A stretch of 64,000 nucleotides of DNA from Metabacillus mangrovi (lineage in GTDB: Bacteria; Bacillota; Bacilli; Bacillales; Bacillaceae). Below, piece by piece: positions 24,971-32,890 of the stretch. The notes beneath the pieces were generated by a model that saw only the letters and a list, made by a program, of their open reading frames with translations, was not told the origin of the DNA and did no database searches. Made by a program: the position numbers and the translations under genes. Each line of letters begins with the position of its first letter. Positions within the stretch are counted from its first letter, which is position 1. The stretch spans positions 186,001 to 250,000 of the forward strand of contig NZ_WMIB01000001.1 of NCBI RefSeq assembly GCF_009711125.1, given 5' to 3'.

Positions 24971-25639
24971 TTAATCTTCCCATTGATAATGATAATACGT
25001 CTCTTGTTCAAAAAGCCAGCTCATCATGTGGGTGCTGCCGGCTGCGATCGTGTCTTCCATCTGTTTGATCAGCCCCTCTGTCTGGGAGCGGTGGGCTTTC
25101 AGCGCGTTCATCTTAATTTCGGCAGCTTCTTTAATATCAAGCACTACATTCGGCTGTCCGAGAACCTCTTCCCTGTTCTTGGTGATCGCAAGACAGTATG
25201 TAACCGGCCGTTCCTCTTTCGGCATCCTTTTTAAAGCATGAATCACAGCTCTTCCGGTTGCATCATGATCCGGGTGGACGCCGTGGTCCGGATAGAATGT
25301 CACGATGAGTGTCGGTTTTATCTCCTGGATCAGAGCTTCAATTTTATCCGCAAACAAATCGATGTCTTCGAATTCAAGTGTTTTATCCCGCATTCCAAGC
25401 ATTCTGAGGTCCGTTACATCCATTGCTTTGCATGCATCGATCAGTTCCCGCTTACGGATCATTGGAAGCGTCTCCCGGTTGGCGAACAGGGGACTCCCCA
25501 TATTCCTGCCCATTTCTCCAAGCGTTCCGCATGCATAAGTAACCGGCACACCTCTTTTTCTGTTTAACGCAATCAGCCCTGCTACCCCATATGATTCATC
25601 ATCCGGATGCGGAAGGACCACTAAAATATGTTCATTCAC
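24971..25639 (-). CDS. bshB2: Bacillithiol biosynthesis deacetylase BshB2
   Basis: A zinc-dependent LmbE/PIG-L deacetylase of 222 residues that removes acetate from GlcNAc-malate in bacillithiol synthesis, with the metal motifs PHPDDE near the start and HPDHDATG at about 125. GTG at 25637-25639 is chosen because it lies 8 nt from AAGGAG; earlier GTG and TTG codons overlap that site. It forms an operon with yojF, a hypothetical gene and rarD. The low-molecular-weight thiol itself is made by other loci outside the window. Confidence 0.92.
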   Translation of the reverse strand: MNEHILVVLPHPDDESYGVAGLIALNRKRGVPVTYACGTLGEMGRNMGSPLFANRETLPMIRKRELIDACKAMDVTDLRMLGMRDKTLEFEDIDLFADKIEALIQEIKPTLIVTFYPDHGVHPDHDATGRAVIHALKRMPKEERPVTYCLAITKNREEVLGQPNVVLDIKEAAEIKMNALKAHRSQTEGLIKQMEDTIAAGSTHMMSWLFEQETYYHYQWED

Positions 25640-25657
25640 AATCAACACTCCTTATTA

Positions 25658-26005
25658 TCAAGATGGAAATGGCTCAGTACTGATCTGCAATGCAATCGCA
25701 AGCTTTCCATCCGGAAGATGGCCAGCCATAATCAGCCTGTTGTGTTCATCAATCGTAAAATCCGTCAGACCTTCTGCGTACGTCCATCCTTCTTCCATCT
25801 TCAAGCCTACCCGGTACGGTCCGAAACCGGTGATTTTTCCCAGAGAATAACGGAATTTAGCATTTCGGATAAAGGCAACGACTGTCATGCTGTCATGATG
25901 GTGGGCGTTATAAGCTCCGGTTGTCGTTTCGAGATGGATATATACTTCCTCATTGGCATGCTCATCCAAATAACTCTGGATATCAGCCGGTACGATTGGT
26001 TTCAT
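25658..26005 (-). CDS. yojF: YojF-family protein (DUF1806)
   Basis: A 115-residue protein found next to bshB2 in many bacilli. No catalytic motif is seen; the sequence is a mix of beta strands with conserved HLETTTGAYNAHHHDSM, which contains a histidine cluster that could bind metal. The ATG follows GGGGAGATTTAGT. Context suggests a link to bacillithiol metabolism, but its activity is unknown. Confidence 0.85.
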   Translation of the reverse strand: MKPIVPADIQSYLDEHANEEVYIHLETTTGAYNAHHHDSMTVVAFIRNAKFRYSLGKITGFGPYRVGLKMEEGWTYAEGLTDFTIDEHNRLIMAGHLPDGKLAIALQISTEPFPS

Positions 26006-26017
26006 ACTAAATCTCCC

Positions 26018-26284
26018 CTACTCTTGTTTTAATGCCTTCAGCATCCTTGTGTATTCTTCGAGAAGAAGCTCCTTTTCCACGGCTCCGATGGATGCCGCTG
26101 CAATTCGGGCAGCCGAAATCCGGTGCTTTTCTTCCAAAGGCTTTCTTACTCTTGGATGAGTTCCTTCATCTAGCAGATCCCGCTTAATGGCTTCTTTTAA
26201 TGTATCCGCTGGATGAGGACCGGATGCGAGCTCTCTGTTATTCCAAATTTGTCTGTAAGCATCCAGCAGCTGATCTTCTTTCAT
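26018..26284 (-). CDS. Hypothetical 88-residue protein
   Basis: A charged, helical protein (MKEDQLLDAYRQIWNNRELASG...) behind GGAGTGATAAG. I do not recognise a family. It is sandwiched between rarD and yojF with gaps of 18 and 12 bp, so it is part of the same operon. Confidence 0.75.
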   Translation of the reverse strand: MKEDQLLDAYRQIWNNRELASGPHPADTLKEAIKRDLLDEGTHPRVRKPLEEKHRISAARIAAASIGAVEKELLLEEYTRMLKALKQE

Positions 26285-26302
26285 CTTATCACTCCTGCAT
26301 GA

Positions 26303-27274
26303 TTATAGGTGGGCAGATGCTTTTTTCGGCTTTCTGTATGAACGGTTCAGGAAAGCCCTGCTGCTTGAAACAGTAAAGATGAGCAGAGCAGCCCAGATCA
26401 ATGAAAATGTGATCAGATCAACAGCAGTAAAAGCTTCTCCATATAGCAGGACGCCTGCAAGCAAAGTCAGCGTCGGCGCGATATACTGGAGGATCCCGGT
26501 CATATAGAGCGGGATGCGGCGGGCTCCGCCGGCAAACAGCAGGAGAGGAATCGCGGTTACAATCCCGGCACCTATGAGAAGAAGATCGATCTCTAGGCTC
26601 ACTGTACCGAACGAAGCATTCCCGCTTCCTGAGAGGCTGATTAAGAACAGGACAGCCGCTGGGACCATCACAATCGTCTCAAACAGGAGACCAACTGACG
26701 GGTCAAGCTTTGTCACCTTTTTGGTTAACCCGTACAGGCCGAAGCTAAGGGCCAGAATGACCGATATCCATGGGAAGCTGCCGAAGTGGATGCTTGAAAT
26801 AAGAACTCCTGCCAGTGCAAGAACGAAGGAAAGCTTCTGCCAGCCGTTCAGTCTCTCCTTCAGAAATAAAACGCCCAGCAGAACGCTGATCAGCGGGTTG
26901 ATATAGTAGCCGAGGCTTGCCTCGACAATGTGATGATTGTTAACAGCCCATATGTATACAAACCAGTTGGCACTGATTAAGACGGACGAAAGGATAAGCG
27001 ACCCGATCAGGAACGGTCTTTTCTTCATCTCTTTTATTGCCTGGACTACTCCGGGCCAGTTCCGTGCAGCAGTGATGACTGCCAGCATAAAAATAAATGA
27101 CCAGAATATCCGGTGTGCCAGAATTTCTTCTGAGCTTACCGTTTCAGCTGCCTTCCAGTATACAGGAAGGATGCCCCACAGGATATATGAGCCTGCTGTG
27201 AGCCATATTCCTTTCCGGTCATGTCTTGTCTGTTCGTGCAATAGATATTCACGCTCCCTTTTCTCCATGGACAT
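26303..27274 (-). CDS. rarD: RarD-type EamA transporter
   Basis: A 323-residue DMT-superfamily permease with ten predicted membrane segments and the RarD hallmark LGYYINPLISVLLG. Substrate unknown; RarD proteins are often called chloramphenicol-sensitive proteins, but physiological evidence is thin. It corresponds to B. subtilis YojE and is first in the operon rarD-hypothetical-yojF-bshB2. Start at the ATG 27272-27274 behind GGGAAGAG; a second ATG two codons on is possible. Confidence 0.88.
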   Translation of the reverse strand: MSMEKREREYLLHEQTRHDRKGIWLTAGSYILWGILPVYWKAAETVSSEEILAHRIFWSFIFMLAVITAARNWPGVVQAIKEMKKRPFLIGSLILSSVLISANWFVYIWAVNNHHIVEASLGYYINPLISVLLGVLFLKERLNGWQKLSFVLALAGVLISSIHFGSFPWISVILALSFGLYGLTKKVTKLDPSVGLLFETIVMVPAAVLFLISLSGSGNASFGTVSLEIDLLLIGAGIVTAIPLLLFAGGARRIPLYMTGILQYIAPTLTLLAGVLLYGEAFTAVDLITFSLIWAALLIFTVSSSRAFLNRSYRKPKKASAHL

Positions 27275-27362
27275 TATACTCTTCCCATCTCAGCCTTCAC
27301 AAGCAAAAGGTTTTGCCCGTGCATATACTGTTGATGCGCCCGCCTAAAGAAAGGATGATTCG

Positions 27363-27839
27363 ATGTTTCCTTGGAACAAGCAAAATCCGTTCAATCAGCA
27401 GAAGCTGCCGGATTTCTTCAGCAAAATGAACCCCAATCAAGTGGAAAATTATGTACAGCAGGTGATGGGCCAAGTGTTTGGCCAGGATCAGCCATCAGGC
27501 GGTTTCCCTTATCAGTTTGGGCAATTTGGACAGCAGGGGGAAGAAAAGAAAGCACCCCAGACTGAGGACTGGTTCGAGGCGACAGACCGGTTATATTTCA
27601 AGATTCCCGTCCCCCGTAAAACAGCGAAGGATGTACTCATCCAGCACAACAGCCACCAGCTCACTCTAGTTAACTTCCCCGGAAAAGGGGAAAAGCAGAC
27701 GTTTCAAATGCCGCATGCCGTCCGCAGAAAAGGCACGAAAGCCTCCTATCAAGATGAAGTTTTAGAACTGGTTTTCATCAAGATGGAAGACTCAAATGTC
27801 ACGGAAATCACGATTCCGGACCACGATTTTAAGAGCTGA
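27363..27839 (+). CDS. Hsp20-like spore protein, GerT/CotP type
   Basis: A 158-residue protein whose second half (about 68-155) has the beta-rich alpha-crystallin pattern (RLYFKIPVPRKTAKDVLIQH...), with a Gln/Phe-rich N-terminal part (FPWNKQNPFNQQ). Small heat-shock-like proteins of this shape occur in Bacillus spore coats; GerT of B. cereus is one that I recall. The ATG follows AAAGGATGATTCG. It ends in its own terminator. A soluble chaperone role cannot be excluded. Confidence 0.7.
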   Translation: MFPWNKQNPFNQQKLPDFFSKMNPNQVENYVQQVMGQVFGQDQPSGGFPYQFGQFGQQGEEKKAPQTEDWFEATDRLYFKIPVPRKTAKDVLIQHNSHQLTLVNFPGKGEKQTFQMPHAVRRKGTKASYQDEVLELVFIKMEDSNVTEITIPDHDFKS

Positions 27840-27858
27840 ACTGGATCAGCTCTTTTTT
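27833..27858 (+). terminator. Terminator of the Hsp20-like gene
   Basis: A 7-bp stem GAGCTGA/TCAGCTC overlapping the stop codon, followed by TTTTTT. Confidence 0.85.
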
Positions 27859-27862
27859 GCGC

Positions 27863-27889
27863 AAAAAAAACCGCTCTCATCGAAAGCGG
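27863..27889 (-). terminator. Terminator of the Gly/Pro/Tyr-rich gene
   Basis: An 8-bp stem CCGCTTTC/GAGAGCGG followed by eight T residues on the minus strand. Confidence 0.85.
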
Positions 27890-27899
27890 ATAGCAGCTG

Positions 27900-28148
27900 T
27901 TAATATGGTCCCGGAAATCCTCCGGCTCCGGGGTAGCCCCCAGGGTAGCCGCCTGGAAAGCCTCCAGGATAACCGCCGTAAAACCCCCCGCCGTAAAATG
28001 GCGGATAAAAATACGGACGAGCCAGTCCTCCTACAATCGCCCCTCCAAGCAGGCCGCCAAGCAGCCCGCCGACAAATGGAAAGCCGAATGGAACAAATCT
28101 TGGGTATGGAACGCCAGGGTTCCCTCTAAAACTGTATGGGTACATCAT
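27900..28148 (-). CDS. Gly/Pro/Tyr-rich small protein, likely spore surface
   Basis: An 82-residue protein with a hydrophobic Gly-rich centre (FVGGLLGGLLGGAIVGGL) and a C-terminal tail of GGYPGG and FPGG repeats. Tandem ATGs follow GGAGGAGGGAA. Composition is like spore coat/exosporium or inner-coat proteins of bacilli rather than an enzyme. No family name is assigned. Confidence 0.75.
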   Translation of the reverse strand: MMYPYSFRGNPGVPYPRFVPFGFPFVGGLLGGLLGGAIVGGLARPYFYPPFYGGGFYGGYPGGFPGGYPGGYPGAGGFPGPY

Positions 28149-28224
28149 TTCCCTCCTCCGTTTATCTTCAAGATAGGTTATTCACCTAGCATGGACAACG
28201 GATGGGCCCTTACCCAGCATGCCC

Positions 28225-28587
28225 TTAATTTATTGCAGTTTCCTGTGAACCGTCTTCTTTGTAAACTTTTACAGAAGCATTTTTCTCCCTGGCGAGCTCT
28301 CTTGCTTTTTTTACAGCATCTGCTTTTGTATGAAAGGTATAGCTTGCCCGTTTGCTGTCTTCCTTCCCGATCGCCCATTTGTCGTCTTTTTTCTGAAGAA
28401 GGTATTCTTCAGCAGCCGGACCCCCATCATCCGCCCACTTTTCTGCCTGAGCAGTAGCAATGGCGATGGCACGTCCTTCTTCATATTGTTCGTCAAGCAG
28501 GGCATTCGCGATTTCAATTGCTTTCTCGCGTGTCTGCTTCGGCAGATTTTTCATTGAATCCGGGTAGTTACGGCTGTTCCAAGGCAT
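28225..28587 (-). CDS. YdaT-like stress protein with DUF2188
   Basis: A 120-residue protein. Residues 1-50 (MPWNSRNYPDSMKNL and EEGRAIAIATAQAEKW) match the N-terminus of B. subtilis YdaT, a sigma-B general stress protein, and the C-terminal part (ASYTFHTKADAVKKARELAREK) is a DUF2188-type domain. Biochemical role unknown. It follows the SDR gene by 15 bp on the same strand, so the redox-sensitive operon may read into it. No sigma-B promoter was seen in the short gap. Confidence 0.8.
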   Translation of the reverse strand: MPWNSRNYPDSMKNLPKQTREKAIEIANALLDEQYEEGRAIAIATAQAEKWADDGGPAAEEYLLQKKDDKWAIGKEDSKRASYTFHTKADAVKKARELAREKNASVKVYKEDGSQETAIN

Positions 28588-28602
28588 AATCTTCGAACCT
28601 CC

Positions 28603-29343
28603 TCAGTGTTCGTAAATCATTTTACGCGTCATTCCGCCATCGATGACGAGATTGGCTCCGTTCACAAAGCTGTTGGCGGATTGGGTCAGATAAAGACATG
28701 CTCCTGCGATATCGGATGGTTCCCCGACTCTTCCTGAAAAATGCTGGACATGATCTTTTTCCCTCAGCTCGTCCATTTTCCCGGTATGGATCCACCCTGG
28801 AGAGATGGCGTTTACCGTTATGGAATAATCAGCAAAAGAAGCAGCCAAAGCGTGCGTCAAAGCAACGATCCCGCCTTTTGAAGCAGCATAAGCCTCAGAC
28901 CCGGGCTCTGACATCCCCGCTCTTGTCGATGCGATATTGACGATGGACCCGCCTGTTCCGTCCTTCATATGCCTGGCAGCCTCTCTCGAAAACAGAAATA
29001 CACTTCTTAAATTGATGGATAGAACATCATCCCATTCCTGGACATCCAGTTCGAACGGATCTTTAAAAGCAGTCACCCCGGCATTGTTGATCAGAATATC
29101 CACACTGCCAAAAGTCCGGACTGCTTCTTCTACGCAGTTTTTGATATCTTCCGGATTCCTGACATCGGTTTTTAAAAACAATACCCGGTCGTTTTGCTCC
29201 AGCAATTCTGCTTCCAGCTCTTTTCCCTGTTCCGCGTCTTTATCCGCAAGCACTACACTGTACCCTTCCCTGCAGTAGGCAGTCGCGATTCCTTTGCCGA
29301 TCCCATTTGAAGCTCCAGTTATGATTACCGTTTTGGCATCCAT
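28603..29343 (-). CDS. SDR-family oxidoreductase
   Basis: A 246-residue short-chain dehydrogenase with the NAD(P)-binding TGASNGIGKG near the N-terminus, the NNAG motif at about 87 and catalytic Ser-Tyr-Lys (YAASK at about 152). The substrate is unknown, though such enzymes often resemble glucose dehydrogenase or 3-oxoacyl reductase. The ATG (29341-29343) follows GGGGAGG and starts just inside the end of the yodB-like gene, so the two are cotranscribed, which hints at a role in quinone or aldehyde stress. Confidence 0.87.
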   Translation of the reverse strand: MDAKTVIITGASNGIGKGIATAYCREGYSVVLADKDAEQGKELEAELLEQNDRVLFLKTDVRNPEDIKNCVEEAVRTFGSVDILINNAGVTAFKDPFELDVQEWDDVLSINLRSVFLFSREAARHMKDGTGGSIVNIASTRAGMSEPGSEAYAASKGGIVALTHALAASFADYSITVNAISPGWIHTGKMDELREKDHVQHFSGRVGEPSDIAGACLYLTQSANSFVNGANLVIDGGMTRKMIYEH

Positions 29344-29345
29344 TT

Positions 29346-29660
29346 TTATTCCTCCCCGCAATAGCGATTGCCCCATTTTTGGACTTCCTTCATGACACTC
29401 TCTAAAGCCTTACCCTTTTCCGTCAAAGAATAAATCACCTTTATCGGTGTTTCGGGATACACAGAGCGTTCAAGCATCCCGGAGGCTTCCAGTTCTTTCA
29501 AACGTTCAGCCAGCATCTTTTGACTGATCCCGGGGATAATTTCTGATAGTTCCTTAAATCGCTTGGGCCCATCCATGAGAACGTGGATCAGCATTCCATT
29601 CCATCGTTTTCCAAGCAGATTAAAAGCCGTATGAATGTGAGGACAATGCAGGAATTCCAT
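29346..29660 (-). CDS. yodB: HxlR-family redox-sensing repressor, YodB-like
   Basis: A 104-residue winged-helix repressor matching B. subtilis YodB closely (LLGKRWNGMLIHVLMDGPKRF and ISQKMLAERLKELE). Cys6 is at the place of the YodB thiol sensor and Cys101 is also conserved; the third YodB cysteine is absent. YodB represses genes for nitroreductase and azoreductase and is inactivated by quinones and diamide. Here it stands divergent from the yodC-like gene, with a shared regulatory region, and leads an SDR gene. Confidence 0.85.
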   Translation of the reverse strand: MEFLHCPHIHTAFNLLGKRWNGMLIHVLMDGPKRFKELSEIIPGISQKMLAERLKELEASGMLERSVYPETPIKVIYSLTEKGKALESVMKEVQKWGNRYCGEE

Positions 29661-29688
29661 AACATCTCCACCTTTTCAATCCCGATTG

Positions 29689-29718
29689 TTGACAATTGTT
29701 TGAACAAAGATTTATGAT
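29689..29718 (+). promoter_or_regulatory. Sigma-A promoter of the yodC-like gene
   Basis: TTGACA (29689-29694), an 18-bp spacer and TATGAT (29713-29718). Confidence 0.7.
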
Positions 29719-29731
29719 AGACAGCGTTCGA

Positions 29732-29754
29732 CACACTTACGAATAGTGAGTGTG
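29732..29754. promoter_or_regulatory. Inverted repeat, probable YodB-type operator
   Basis: CACACTTA (29732-29739), a 7-bp spacer CGAATAG and TGAGTGTG (29747-29754) form an 8-bp palindrome with one mismatch just downstream of the plus-strand promoter, an ideal place for repression. The sequence differs from the TACTATT-type site I recall for B. subtilis YodB. Confidence 0.5.
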
Positions 29755-29812
29755 TTACTTTTCGTCTATTATATACGACAAACCAATCATTTACAAAAAG
29801 GAGGCACTAATC

Positions 29813-30433
29813 ATGACAACTTCAGCGTCCGATCTCTTAAAACTGATGGAGGAACGCACGTCCATTCGTCATTACGACAGTACTGCAGATCTATCCAAAG
29901 AGGATCTCTCGCAAATACTGGAAACAGCGATTAAAGCTCCGACGGCCTGGAACCTTCAACACTGGAAATTCATGGTTTTCCACAGCGATTCTTCTAAAGA
30001 AAGACTTCTCCCAATCGCTTACAACCAGAATCAAATTGTAGAAGCTTCTGCTGTTATTGCCGTACTGGGTGATCTAGAAGCGGATAAAAACACAGATTCC
30101 GTCTATGGACCGCTCGTGGAAGCAGGGCATATGTCCAAAGAGATTAAAGAAACACTTGCCGGACAAATCCATGGTGCCTATACAAATCCTGTATATGCCC
30201 GTGATGCGGCATTCAGCAACGCTTCCCTTGGCGCGATGCAGCTGATGCTTGCGGCAAAAGCAAAAGGCTTTGACACATGCGCGATCGGCGGATTTAACGG
30301 CCAGGAATTCATGAAAGAATTCCAAGTATCCGAGCGCTTTGTACCCGTTATGCTCATTTCAGTTGGAAAAGCAGCCAAGCCCGCTCACAAAAGTGCAAGG
30401 TTTTCTCTGGACCAAGCGACAGAATGGCTTTAA
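29813..30433 (+). CDS. yodC: NAD(P)H nitroreductase, YodC-like
   Basis: A 206-residue FMN-dependent nitroreductase-family enzyme (RTSIRHYD near the start, APTAWNLQHWKF around 43 and CAIGGFNGQEF near 162) closely matching B. subtilis YodC. It probably detoxifies quinones or nitroaromatics in response to YodB. The ATG at 29813 follows AAGGAGGCACTAATC; earlier in-frame starts have no ribosome site. It is divergent from the yodB-like gene. Confidence 0.9.
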   Translation: MTTSASDLLKLMEERTSIRHYDSTADLSKEDLSQILETAIKAPTAWNLQHWKFMVFHSDSSKERLLPIAYNQNQIVEASAVIAVLGDLEADKNTDSVYGPLVEAGHMSKEIKETLAGQIHGAYTNPVYARDAAFSNASLGAMQLMLAAKAKGFDTCAIGGFNGQEFMKEFQVSERFVPVMLISVGKAAKPAHKSARFSLDQATEWL

Positions 30434-30437
30434 GTAT

Positions 30438-30461
30438 AAAGCGGGAGCATTCCCGCTTTTT
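30438..30461 (+). terminator. Terminator of the yodC-like gene
   Basis: A 9-bp stem AAAGCGGGA/TCCCGCTTT with T tail immediately after the stop. Confidence 0.85.
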
Positions 30462-30499
30462 CCTGTTCCGTGTTTTATCACCGCAATAATTTTTCTATA

Positions 30500-30528
30500 C
30501 TTTTACCTGCTTTGAGGAATAGTAAAAG
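30500..30528. promoter_or_regulatory. Inverted repeat upstream of the GntP permease
   Basis: CTTTTAC (30500-30506) and GTAAAAG (30522-30528) around 15 nt, next to a TATACT box (30496-30501), 30 bp before the start codon. It could be an operator or merely chance. Confidence 0.35.
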
Positions 30529-30558
30529 CAATTAAATGTACACCAAGGAGCGTTCCCT

Positions 30559-31845
30559 ATGTTCAGTATTATTCTGGGCCTGGTCCTTTTAATGGTGCTG
30601 GCCTATTTTGGCTGGTCCATTATCTGGATCGCCCCGCTAATTTCTTTAATCGTTGCAGCTTTTTCTGGTCTTGACCTGCTTCCTGCCTATACGGAAACGT
30701 ATATGGAAGGCTTTGTAGGCTTCGCAAAAAAATGGTTTCCTGTCTTCCTGCTCGGTGCCATTTTCGGTAAATTAATGGAAGAAACCGGAATGGCACAGGC
30801 TGTAGCCTATAAAATCACAGACTTTATCGGCAAAAAGCGTGCGATATTGGGTGTTTTAATCGGTGCTGCTGTCCTGACCTACGGCGGTGTCAGCCTCTTC
30901 GTTGTGGTATTTGCCCTTTATCCTTTAACCATCGCACTGTTTAAAGCGGCTGATTTGCCAAGAAAGCTGATTCCCGCAACGCTTGTGCTCGGTGCTTTCA
31001 CGTTTACGATGACGGCACTTCCGGGAACACCACAAATACAAAACATCATTCCGACGGAGTATTTTAAAACGACTCCTCTTGCTGGGCCAGTAACTGGAAT
31101 CGTTTCCGGATTAATCATGGCGGTCGGCGGATATTTATACCTTGCCTGGAGGGGAAGAAAGCTGCAGGCAAAAGGAGAAGGTTTTACAGCACCAAAAGGC
31201 GGGAGCGAAGTAAAGGAAATCGATGCAAACAGTTTGCCGAATCCTTATCTGTCCATCGTTCCCCTGCTCGCGGTCGTCGTTTCATTAAACTTCCTGAAGC
31301 TTGACATCCTTCCATCCCTTCTAATTGGGATCGCGGTCATTATGGTGCTGAGTTTGAAGAAATTCAAAATGTTCATCAGTGCGATCAACGGTGGAGCAAG
31401 CGGCTCAGTCATGGCAGTCATCAATACGTCTGCTGCTGTAGGATTCGGAGCTGTCGTAACCGCCGTTCCAAGTTTTGCAGGGATCACAGACTCCATAATG
31501 GGTCTTGGCGGAAACCCGCTCATCTCAGAAGCAGCTGCAGTTCAGCTGCTCGCAAGCATCACCGGTTCCGCATCCGGCGGAATGGGAATCGCCCTGCAGG
31601 CTTTGGGTGATCAGTACTACCAGCTTTCACAATCATCCGGGATAGCTCCGGAAGCCTTTCACCGTATTGCAGCAGTTGCTTCGGGAGCTTCGATTCTTCC
31701 CCATAATGGGGCATTGCTCACACTGTTGACTGTTACAGGATTGAAGCATAAGGATTCATACGGCGATGTGGCAGTAGTCGGTTTGCTGATTCCCACCATT
31801 GCCCTTATCGTTGCAGTCTTACTTGCAGCGGCAGGCATTTACTAA
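30559..31845 (+). CDS. GntP-family permease, probably for 3-hydroxybutyrate
   Basis: A 428-residue membrane protein with about 12 segments, of the GntP family (LGAIFGKLMEETGMAQ, FVVVFALYPL and PGTPQIQNIIPTEYF). The next gene encodes 3-hydroxybutyrate dehydrogenase, as in the B. subtilis yxjC...yxjF operon, so uptake of 3-hydroxybutyrate or a related short hydroxy acid is likely. The ATG follows AAGGAGCGTTCCCT. Intervening CoA-transferase genes of the B. subtilis operon are missing here. Confidence 0.85.
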   Translation: MFSIILGLVLLMVLAYFGWSIIWIAPLISLIVAAFSGLDLLPAYTETYMEGFVGFAKKWFPVFLLGAIFGKLMEETGMAQAVAYKITDFIGKKRAILGVLIGAAVLTYGGVSLFVVVFALYPLTIALFKAADLPRKLIPATLVLGAFTFTMTALPGTPQIQNIIPTEYFKTTPLAGPVTGIVSGLIMAVGGYLYLAWRGRKLQAKGEGFTAPKGGSEVKEIDANSLPNPYLSIVPLLAVVVSLNFLKLDILPSLLIGIAVIMVLSLKKFKMFISAINGGASGSVMAVINTSAAVGFGAVVTAVPSFAGITDSIMGLGGNPLISEAAAVQLLASITGSASGGMGIALQALGDQYYQLSQSSGIAPEAFHRIAAVASGASILPHNGALLTLLTVTGLKHKDSYGDVAVVGLLIPTIALIVAVLLAAAGIY

Positions 31846-31924
31846 CGTAAAAAATTAGGGGACTAACCCGCTTATCCCTCTAATTTTATATAAAATTGTA
31901 TTTCTGAAAGGAGAAACATTACTC

Positions 31925-32701
31925 ATGGTAGAAAATAAAGTCGTATTCATTACAGGTGCAGCACAAGGTATCGGTTATGAAATCGGAGAAAAGTTTGCTC
32001 AGGAAGGGGCAAAAGTCGTTCTGACTGACCTGAATGAAGAAGGTGTCAAAGCAGCAGCAGAAAAACTGGCCCAGGGCGGAAATGAAACGCTTGGTCTGAA
32101 ATGTGACGTAACAAATGAAGATGAATTAAAAAAAGCGATCGATGATTCAATCGCCCACTTTGGCGGCATCGATATTTTAATCAATAATGCAGGGATGCAG
32201 CACGTTTCACCGATTGAAGAGTTCTCCACTCAACGCTATGAACTGCTTGTGAAAATCATGCTGACCGCACCATTCATGGCCATCAAGCATGTTTTCCCGC
32301 ATATGAAGGAAAAAGGATTCGGACGCATTATCAACATGTCCTCCATCAATGGCCTGATCGGATTTGCGGGTAAAGCTGCTTACAATAGTGCTAAGCACGG
32401 AGTAATCGGCCTGTCCAAAGTTGCCGCTCTTGAAGGAGCAGAACACGGGATTACCGTTAATGCCCTCTGCCCGGGATATGTAGACACTCCCCTTGTACGC
32501 GGACAGATGCAGGACTTGGCTAAAACCCGCAACGTGCCTTTGGAAAAAGTGCTGGAAGAGGTCATCTATCCACTCGTTCCCCAAAAGCGCCTGCTGACTG
32601 TTGAGGAAATCGCAGATTACGCGATCTTCCTTTCAAGTGATAAAGCACGCGGTGTTACAGGTCAAGCAGTCGTTCTCGACGGCGGATACACTGCACAATA
32701 A
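31925..32701 (+). CDS. bdhA: 3-hydroxybutyrate dehydrogenase
   Basis: A 258-residue SDR enzyme with the NAD-binding TGAAQGIGYEIG, NNAGMQHVSPIEEF and catalytic YNSAKHGVIG motifs. The FNAGMQHVSP and LCPGYVDTPLVRGQ segments are characteristic of D-3-hydroxybutyrate dehydrogenase (YxjF/BdhA). It oxidises 3-hydroxybutyrate to acetoacetate with NAD. AGGAG precedes the ATG. It lies 79 bp after a GntP permease gene, forming a transport and oxidation pair. Confidence 0.88.
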   Translation: MVENKVVFITGAAQGIGYEIGEKFAQEGAKVVLTDLNEEGVKAAAEKLAQGGNETLGLKCDVTNEDELKKAIDDSIAHFGGIDILINNAGMQHVSPIEEFSTQRYELLVKIMLTAPFMAIKHVFPHMKEKGFGRIINMSSINGLIGFAGKAAYNSAKHGVIGLSKVAALEGAEHGITVNALCPGYVDTPLVRGQMQDLAKTRNVPLEKVLEEVIYPLVPQKRLLTVEEIADYAIFLSSDKARGVTGQAVVLDGGYTAQ

Positions 32702-32712
32702 ATGAAAAAATC

Positions 32713-32751
32713 AAAACCCCGGTCAGCTTTAGAAGCTGCCGGGGTTTTTTT
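32713..32751. terminator. Terminator after 3-hydroxybutyrate dehydrogenase
   Basis: AAAACCCCGG...AGCTT and its complement form a long GC-rich stem with seven T residues on the plus strand; it faces the pyruvate-kinase-like gene from the other side. Confidence 0.9.
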
Positions 32752-32890
32752 GAAAATGACGGATTGCAAGCGTGAAAAATACAATCCGGTCCTGCCTGAC
32801 ATCTATACCGCACGCTTCGAATGAGCTGCTTACTGCCATTGCCCCCATCTGCCCGATCCATTCAGTTCTTGTCTGATAGATCCTGTTCAA
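32729..32890 (-). CDS. Possible small ORF overlapping the end of the pyruvate-kinase-like gene
   Basis: A 53-codon frame from a TTG at 32888-32890 (NRIYQTRTEWIGQMG...) ends in the terminator hairpin. The amino-acid mix looks plausible but there is no ribosome site, so it may be only an open frame. Listed because it fills the gap after the neighbouring gene. Confidence 0.2.
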   Translation of the reverse strand: MNRIYQTRTEWIGQMGAMAVSSSFEACGIDVRQDRIVFFTLAIRHFQKNPGSF

